Assembly (NCBI RefSeq): GCF_037126465.1
Contig: NC_088210.1
Span: forward strand, 29,909,511-29,973,510
Length of the DNA stretch: 64,000 nucleotides
Reading direction: 5' to 3'
Source of the DNA: Ornithodoros turicata
Taxonomy: Eukaryota; Arthropoda; Arachnida; Ixodida; Argasidae
The notes beneath the pieces were generated by a model. It worked only from the letters and a program-made list of their open reading frames with translations. It ran no database searches and was not told the origin of the DNA. The position numbers were made by a program, and so were the translations under genes. This document shows, one piece after another, positions 58,197 to 64,000 of the stretch; the stretch's first letter is position 1; every line of letters begins with the position of its first letter.

Positions 58197-58505
58197 AAAT
58201 TCCGAGAGCAGTCCATCGACGGCACGACGCTACCGCTCCTAACGGAAGACCACCTGACAGTGTACATGGGCATGAGACTTGGTCCCGCACTGAAACTGCG
58301 CACTACTCTGGCAAGGATGACCGGCCGATGCACGGTCTGCATGCACTGCATCCACTGCCACGGTGAAGACAACGACAGGAGGTCCACCACGTCGTCTGTG
58401 CACCGTTCCAGTACACCGGCCATGCCTGCAGCGTGCACACCACCAAACACTGGTGTACCGACACCTCCGACCACGTCGGCCGATTCGCCGGCGTCGAATA
58501 AGTAA
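58197..58505 (+). CDS. SAMD11-like: SAM-domain protein, coding exon 3 (residues 363-464), rest of SAM domain and C-terminus
   Basis: The exon opens after TGTGTCTTGCAG (AG at 58195-58196) in phase 0 and completes the SAM domain: KFREQSIDG, TLPLLTEDHL, then MGMRLGPALKLRTTLARMTG to about residue 405. The LGPALK helix is the hallmark of the Polyhomeotic/SAMD7/SAMD11 SAM class, which often polymerises; polymerisation here is not shown. Immediately after the domain comes CTVCMHCIHCH (residues 407-417, 58329-58361), with cysteines at every third position (407, 410, 413, 416) and interleaved histidines. I do not know this as a standard part of the family, and it could bind metal. The tail (418-464) is Ser/Thr/Pro-rich and ends NK before TAA at 58503-58505. 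Length and termination are consistent with SAMD7/11-like proteins having a short low-complexity tail. Confidence 0.9.
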   Translation, partial: KFREQSIDGTTLPLLTEDHLTVYMGMRLGPALKLRTTLARMTGRCTVCMHCIHCHGEDNDRRSTTSSVHRSSTPAMPAACTPPNTGVPTPPTTSADSPASNK

Positions 58506-60400
58506 ACAATGACGTCAAGTCAATAATGCCTCCCTGTGGATGACACGTCTTACAGTTCTTGGACAAGTTCATGTCCTGCAGGATGGACACACAGAAGTAC
58601 CACTGTGTTCTAAGGCGACTTCATTTGTCAAGAGGACGTCTCTGTCTATGCTGTGAAAGCAATCGGTTGTCTGCAAACCGCAACAGGCACCTTTCCTGCT
58701 GGACCATTCGCTGTGTGATTCGAAGTGCTGTTCGCAGGCAGTCGTAACTTATTCGGAAACAACTGGTGACTTCAATGAGCCGTGAGCCGTGATATTTTTT
58801 GGCGTGGACATTACTGTCCCACAAACTACGTAGAACTGTCACGCGTGGTAGTCATTGTTCATCCAGTCCACGTTCATCCATAAACGTGAAGGACTCATGA
58901 CAAAGACATTGTGCACCGTCACATCTGAGACTGGGCTACCAGTGGGGCGAAGCGTTCTGAACTTCACTACAACCTTCGGTCTACACTTGCGCGAGTTCTC
59001 ATCGTGCTCGGAACTATAAAAAGAACTGTCGGAGGTTCAAGCTCAAAATGACACACATGCACCTGTCTGCATTTTGAAACAATATTTTTGTGTGATCAAT
59101 ACTGCCGCGAAATGTCTCTTGCTATTACGTGGCTGTTTGAGAGGCTGTTTTACCTTTTCTTTCGTGATCTCATTCTAGTCGAATACAGACACGCAAATAA
59201 GCGGGCGAAGAAAGGAGGGCGCTAAAAAAAAAGTGTGATCGAGAAGAATAAGCAGCGATTTCATTTTCTCATACTCGGGTGAACGAAGACGGAACAAGCT
59301 TTGAGACGGGCGGGAAAGTTGGAATTGTAATACTGAGAGTTCTCATATAATATATATTTATTTTATATATATCCGAGACCACGAATGAAAAAAAAAAACG
59401 AGTTGTTAGTGCATTCGCTGTGCTCTCCAGACAGGTGATTCTTTGTTTCTTCTTGCGGGTGAAGTGTGTTCTGACAAGGGCAAGCACCGAGCAATGGTTT
59501 TCAATGTGATATCTTTCACACTTTGTCCTGGGCCCGGTTTCACCAACGCTGGTTAACTCTGAACCGAGATCCAGGGTTGTTAAAACTTTCAATTCTTTAT
59601 TTTACAAACCTTAGTTCGTGACGTGATGAATGTTTCAGGAACAATAAATCCCTTTAGTGAAGGAGAGTTGATCGTTGATCTCGGTTCAAATGATTTCCTT
59701 GATGAAATCGGGCCTTAGTTACGCAAATCCCTTCACTGAAGGAATATCCCGCCACCTATCGCTCAAATTCTGCATTTCCCAAATGTTCTCGAAGCATTAC
59801 ACGAATGACCATACTCTCATCAAAATGAACGTCACAGTCGAACCTACATGACCGTGAGGTTAAAGAGTTACAGGTATATACAATTTTTTTTAAATATTAT
59901 TTTTATTAGTACAAATTAAGGAAGCTCTGCTCATCCATTGGTATTTGGTACTTCTTGATAAAATGACACGTAAGGGAAAACATGAGTTATCAAAATCGTG
60001 ATATGCGAGGTGTAGATGATAATTACCAGTGTTTTTGTTTGTTTTTTTACTACACCTGAAAACAAAGTTTTGTACATCTCACTCCCTTTCTCTCTCTCTC
60101 TTTGTGTGCACCAATCTACGGTTTAAAACAATATACCACGTCCATTCCACCAACTCTAGTGAGACTATCCCCTGCTGTGTACAAAGACATTCAGCCGTAT
60201 CGTTTTCCTTTTTTATTGTGAGTGTTATTATAAGTTTGTCTCGTCACTCTATTGCTGATGATAAAATGAGTGATCTTAATATATTCTGTACTATTTAAAT
60301 CAAATCAACGGATGTAGGTTTTACTGCGAACTTTGTACATACTGGTGTATATTGCATGTAAAATCTTAGGTTGGAAATATAAAGCATCGTCTGCTCGTCA
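58506..60400 (+). other. Probable 3' untranslated region and polyadenylation region
   Basis: There are no good reading frames after the stop. The most plausible end is near 60376-60383, where overlapping variant signals AATATA/TATAAA precede a T/GT-rich stretch. A perfect Pumilio-type TGTACATA lies at 60334-60341, about 40 nt upstream of that signal, as is common in 3' UTRs. An earlier canonical AATAAA at 59643-59648 could give a shorter form, but it lies inside a MITE-like insertion (59530-59714). The true end needs transcript data. Confidence 0.35.
59530..59714. mobile_element. MITE with GGGCCCG ends in the putative 3' UTR
   Basis: Left GGGCCCGGTTTCACCAACGC and inner TGAACCGAGATC; right mirror GATCTCGGTTCA and TTTCCTTGATGAAATCGGGCC. 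About 185 bp. The GGGCCCGRTTTCAYCAA terminus resembles PIF/Harbinger-type MITEs; the target duplication is unclear. Confidence 0.55.
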
Positions 60401-60508
60401 CTCTTGTGTTTACTAGTTGTTTTTAATTAGTTTTATAGTCACTCATGAGTTTTATAGTGCTCGTCAACTATACTTCACAAAGCTCCCAGTAAATAAAGGG
60501 GGGGGGGC

Positions 60509-61021
60509 AGCAACACTGGAACACACAGCACTGCAACAAACTCCTCCTAACTAAGGGTACCATAGGGAATCACACACACAATTTGGCAAACCGCTTTCAT
60601 GAAGTCATTTTATCTCGGTTAAGGCTCAGACATACTTGCATCACGCATGGCTTTTTACTCCGTGGAAAGGACACTTCCCAACGCACATGCTGTGGGGAGC
60701 AACTCTCTGTGATGCACATTCTAATCGCATGTCCATTACACGAAGATCACTGTCGTCGTCATTTAAAGAATTATATCAATATCAAGTGCCTTTTCACCCT
60801 GCTCTATTGCTTAGGGATGAACCACTTTTATCCTACATGAGAACTTTCAACTTTTTTTTTAGAGATATCGGCTATTTAAATGTTTTGTAAGTGAATGACT
60901 TTCCTTTGACTGTGGTTTACACGTGAAATTCTGAGATTGAACAGTTAGTTTTACCTTGCAACACGCATCACTGTTTTGGCGCACTATAGCCTTTGTGGCT
61001 CATGCGCCATAAAAAAACTGC

Positions 61022-61053
<32 letters not shown>
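60509..61053 (+). pseudogene. LINE (I/Jockey-group-like) ORF2 3' end, frameshifted, with CAT tail
   Basis: From about 60513 the frame reads W-N-T-Q-H-C-N-K-L-L-L then EVILSRLRLRHTCITHGFLL, RGKDTSQRTCCGEQLSVMHI and LIACPLHEDHCRRHLKN. This is the post-RNase H/zinc-knuckle C-terminus (CC..........H...CP) typical of I/Jockey-group LINEs. After about 60790 the match continues in the +2 frame (LLRDEPLLSYMRTFNFFFRD, then IGYLNVL), so a frameshift is present. The 3' UTR ends with GGCGCACTATAGCC ... GGCTCATGCGCC and a (CAT)n tail at 61023-61052. A severely 5'-truncated dead copy. Confidence 0.75.
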
Positions 61054-61059
<6 letters not shown>

Positions 61060-61692
61060 CAGAATGTATTACAACCAACACCATCATATGGGCTTCCCGG
61101 AGGTTATGAACCTCAATTACGCATCAACCGTAGAGACATTCTCTCCACATCGAAAGACTCAACCTTCCGAGACAACCAGAACAACGTTATGTATCCCGAG
61201 GCACAAAAGCACGCAACATTTCGCCCTGCCTCGCCCCGTCGGCTGCCCCTGCCGTATGTAATCAAGGACTGCCACGGGTTTGTGGCGATAAGCCGCTTCT
61301 CCGAGCGCTCAGGCAACTCCCAAAACCATGGACAGTGGGAAAGGCGCGGTCCGGTGAAGCAACAGCAGCATGCAATTTGGCGCGAGCACAGCCCCGACCA
61401 CGTCCACGGGTCAGAGGTCTCCCGGCAGGTGGCCGATAATTCATTCCAGAGCGGGCCACTCCGCCAATTTGCCTTTCGGATTGGACGACGCCCACAAAAC
61501 CTAGCAGCACATCAACTCTAGTGTATATACGTCGCCTGCCTACGCGACTTGTGAAAGAAATCACATAGTATGGATAGAGACCACGGATTAGACATAGCTT
61601 GCATGAATGAGCCTATGGAATTTAGATGTGTTGCAAGCCGTTTCTTGTAGGATTAAGGTTCTGAAAGCGCAGCTTCTGGTTGCAACAGCAAC
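61054..61692. other. No gene confidently recognised
   Basis: A 181-codon plus frame (60976-61521) runs through the CAT repeat as a Ser run and continues to 61521. It is polar and basic with no recognisable domain; an antisense 100-codon frame overlaps it. Not called as a gene. Confidence 0.35.
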
Positions 61693-61756
61693 AGAGTATC
61701 GCATCTGGTGATGAAACTTCCCATTCATCACCTTAAAATAAATATGTTGTTGTTGT
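61693..61756 (+). mobile_element. Retroposon 3' end with GTT tail, copy 4 (plus orientation)
   Basis: GAGTATCGC, GGTGATGAAACTTCCCATTC, ATCACCTTAAAATAAAT, then GTTGTTGTTG. It is the inverse of the copies at 27649, 38518 and 41301 and shows the AATAAA-then-GTT tail in reading order. Confidence 0.6.
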
Positions 61757-62762
61757 GCTGGTTGCGGTTGCGGGCGTTGTAGTTGCATAGCCTGACTGGA
61801 AATGACATAGATATATCCCTGTATGTTAGAGGAATATTCCACACTGAAGTGACGAGCTAGGTCAAAATGGAGAGTGCGCGTTAAGAAGGTATGGCAAGAA
61901 AGGCTAAAGAGGATTTGCGGGTTACGTTGTCCTGCATAATGCTGAGCAGAATGCTGAAGTCGGACACCGGTGGAAGGTGAGTTATGATTTTGAAAGAATT
62001 GGACGCAGTTAAAAGGAGCCCTGTGATTAGCTGAAAGGCTGCGTGAACTACAGAAATATGTCCACCTTCGAGCAATAGAGCTTGACCAGCACCATTGGAA
62101 AGTTCCAGTTCTTGTGGACGTTTTTCTTGTATTAGTGTTCCTTCTGGTCGCCCTTCTTTAAGTGCACACGGACACTCGGCAAGCGCTCACTACTGTGAAT
62201 CCAACTTCAGCCTCGTTATACATCGTTTAACTATTTTTTAATTTTTATTCTTGATATTCCCAGTTGCTATGGGGAAGAGGGGGGGGTTGACGTTCAATAA
62301 CAAAAAAAAAAAAAAGTGATGTCTGCCTGCTCAGCAAAGGCGGCAAGTTCTGAACCCAAGCCTCACTGCATGCGTCGTCGTGGTCATCCACGGGCCGCTA
62401 CAATATCATTGCGGTATATGCGTTAAAACGGAAACCAGGCGTTTCTTTCTTTTTCCTGTTTTCCCTCCTCAATGGGGATCGCCGTGTTAGAAGAATGTTC
62501 AAATCAAAGTGGGTCCTGAAGGTCCTGAATCAACCTCTCTCGCTGTCCCCGCGCCGTGGTGCTACCACAGGTACCAGTTGAGGAAGCTCCGGAGGCAACG
62601 AATAGGCGAGATGACTCAAGTGAGGTCATCCGTGAAAACAATGCGCCTGTCGAAAGGTTAAGCCCATGTTGCTCTTATCTTGAGAACACGCAATGGACGA
62701 CACCGTCAGCAAGACAAGAATTCTTTAGCATTGCTGGGCGTTGAATTTTTTGTCAATGCAAA
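61757..62762. other. No gene recognised
   Basis: G run (62279-62287), A run (62301-62315), short frames only. Confidence 0.4.
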
Positions 62763-63111
62763 ACGGTTGTCAGAAAAGGCCAGCCATTGCGCGGACTAAT
62801 ACCGTTATCAGTCCTGGTTTGTGGAAAGCGTGTGGCGCACGCCCTTGCATTACACCATACATGACGCTTTCAGACATATGTCGGCACAGTTCCCTTAGAA
62901 GTCGGCCCAGGATGCACATTCCCCCAGGGCGTTACTCGCGACGTTGCCCACCACTGTGAGGCCGACAACGACGACCCCTTTCACCATCACAATCACCACG
63001 ACCGCATAACACTTAACATAACAGTATAAGTGTCGCTACAAAAAAAAGAAAAGAAAAGTCACGACTCACTAGTGTCACGTGCTATGCGGTGAAGTTCTGT
63101 TTTTAGAGTGC
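62763..63111. mobile_element. Degraded foldback MITE split by the SINE/LINE 3' module
   Basis: A left-arm relic (CCAGCCATTGC, TACCGTTATCAGTCC, GTGTGGCGCACGCCC) ends near 62852. The right end GTGCTATGCGGTGAAGTTCT, then GTTTTTAGAGTG, is at 63079-63111. The module at 62876-62998 lies between them. Confidence 0.5.
62876..62998 (+). repeat. SINE/LINE 3' module, copy 2
   Basis: TATGTCGGCACAGTTCCC, AGAAGTCGGCCCAGGATGCA, CCCAGGGCGTTACTCGCGAC, GTGAGGCCGACAACGACGA. High similarity to 35623-35740, without the tRNA-like part. Confidence 0.6.
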
Positions 63112-64000
63112 AGTAATGGGGAAAATGAAATTGGTTAAGGAGTTACAATTGTTTCATCGTAGAGACAGTTGATGATATGGAAATGCTATTAACAAATTAG
63201 TCGCTCCAAGAAATAGAAACTTACCGGTTCTTCTCACAAAATACGCCGAAAAACAAACGTATGTGTGTCTCTTCTCGTCGCGTCCAGATTTTACAGTCGT
63301 ATATACACTTAATCTCGATCACGACTTCCCTCTAGCGTGTTTACTTTTTATTTCGTGTTAGCGCCGCGAAGCAACTGTGGCTACGAGCGATGTACAGATG
63401 GGGACAGATGGAGAGAGGACAGCAGGACGGAGTGGGGGACGGAAAGATTAGTATGCGTCCTGAACCGACTTCACCAACTTGAATTGTCTCCTTTTCACGC
63501 ACACATACGTACAGCAGCGATAATGCTGGCATGCTCTACAGCATGGAGTCGCACCCAAATTATAACCTTTCCCATTATATCAGCATCACGTGCACACACA
63601 CACACACACCACTGCCGAGCCATGCCCTCGCTGGACGAGCACTGTGCTCCGCATCAGACCTGGTCGATCTAGCCGTCTGCTCCCTGACCCCGGCACCACA
63701 CCCAGATGGCGAATAGCTAAGGTCTCGCAGGGATGCCACAGAGGTTAGAGCAGCGCTCGGCCAGAAAGCGAAAGGCTCCCAAGAGGAGTGGCTCGAAAGT
63801 AGGTGCGGCTTCGAACCTGGCATCTTCGGTCGCCCCCCTTCGTACAGCAAGAACGAAGCCCTCCATTAGAAGAGCCATGAATATACATGATGGGTCTCCT
63901 GATCAGAACGCAACGTTGGCTGGGCGAGGTCAGGTGTGGTCTGCACAGTCTCTTTTGTTCCTTCGGGGGGCCTCTGGGCTTGCTTCCTCGATTCAACAGT
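63112..64000. other. No gene recognised
   Basis: A CA microsatellite (63594-63609). On the minus strand GGTTCGAAGCC at about 63810-63820 is B-box-like, but no matching A box at tRNA spacing is convincing. Confidence 0.4.

Larger units (their letters stand above)
18756..58505 (+). other. SAMD11-like: SAMD7/SAMD11-type SAM-domain gene, full coding span (3 exons)
   Basis: Three plus-strand coding segments join with intact frame across two GT-AG introns: 401 + 685 + 309 nt = 1395 nt, or 464 residues plus stop. The first junction is phase 2 (GG|G, Gly134) and the second is phase 0 (Glu362|Lys363). The C-terminal part (residues about 341-405) is a SAM domain whose segments FREQSIDG, TLPLLTEDHL and MGMRLGPALK match the SAMD7/SAMD11 subgroup more closely than the Polyhomeotic subgroup. 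Vertebrate SAMD7 and SAMD11 are nuclear repressors linked to Polycomb PRC1, best studied in photoreceptors. The N-terminal two thirds is Ser/Pro/Ala-rich and probably disordered, with a CtBP-type PLDLS motif and basic patches. A nuclear corepressor or chromatin role is inferred from the family. Extra small or alternative exons inside the large introns cannot be excluded. Confidence 0.85.

Noticed and set aside
60976..61521. 181-codon plus frame
   Set aside because: Begins in the LINE 3' end, crosses the (CAT)n tail as a Ser run and has no recognisable domain; no splice context was identified.

Overview
The window looks like nuclear DNA from an arthropod, most probably an ixodid (hard) tick. 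The reasons are one widely split gene with long GT-AG introns, no bacterial-style gene packing, and very dense short palindromic transposons, LINE tails and tRNA-derived SINE pieces. The tick assignment is inference from the character of the repeats, not a database result.

Only one protein-coding gene can be supported. It lies on the plus strand as three coding exons (18756-19156, 41500-42184, 58197-58505), separated by introns of about 22.3 kb and 16.0 kb. The splice phases join exactly (phase 2, then phase 0) to give a 464-residue protein with a C-terminal SAM domain of the SAMD7/SAMD11 type, which is related to Polyhomeotic SAM domains. The protein also carries a PLDLS (CtBP-type) motif, basic nuclear-localisation-like stretches, a SUMO-type IKVE motif and an unusual Cys/His-rich stretch just after the SAM domain. 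This suggests a nuclear, Polycomb-associated repressor. Candidate regulatory clusters lie 1-1.8 kb upstream: ETS plus CTCF-like plus CRE at 16961-16997, and three CACGTG boxes exactly 13 bp apart at 17733-17764.

Nearly everything else is mobile DNA or unrecognised sequence. The dominant class is a superfamily of foldback MITEs of about 245 bp. They share CACTCT(T)AAAAA ends, a GGCGTACGCC decamer repeated in both arms and apparent TA target duplications. I can place about two dozen full, partial or nested copies, roughly a tenth of the window. Three nested insertions give independent evidence for the TA target. One adjacent pair looks like an arm-exchange (gene-conversion) event. Other elements are: two non-autonomous hAT-like elements with perfect 8-bp target duplications (45352-45896, 49122-49440); three copies of a foldback element made of CArG-box-like CCAATATTGG units; two LINE ORF2 3' remnants; a Penelope-like head-to-head palindrome; a tRNA-derived SINE; and a four-copy retroposon 3' end with a GTT tail.

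Layout: 1-16 kb, 5' flank packed with MITEs; 16-18.7 kb, putative regulatory DNA; 18.7-58.5 kb, the SAM-domain gene with repeat-laden introns; 58.5-60.4 kb, probable 3' UTR; 60.5-64 kb, LINE and SINE/MITE debris. The remaining open reading frames in the window, up to 251 codons long, have no recognisable domain and I do not call them genes.
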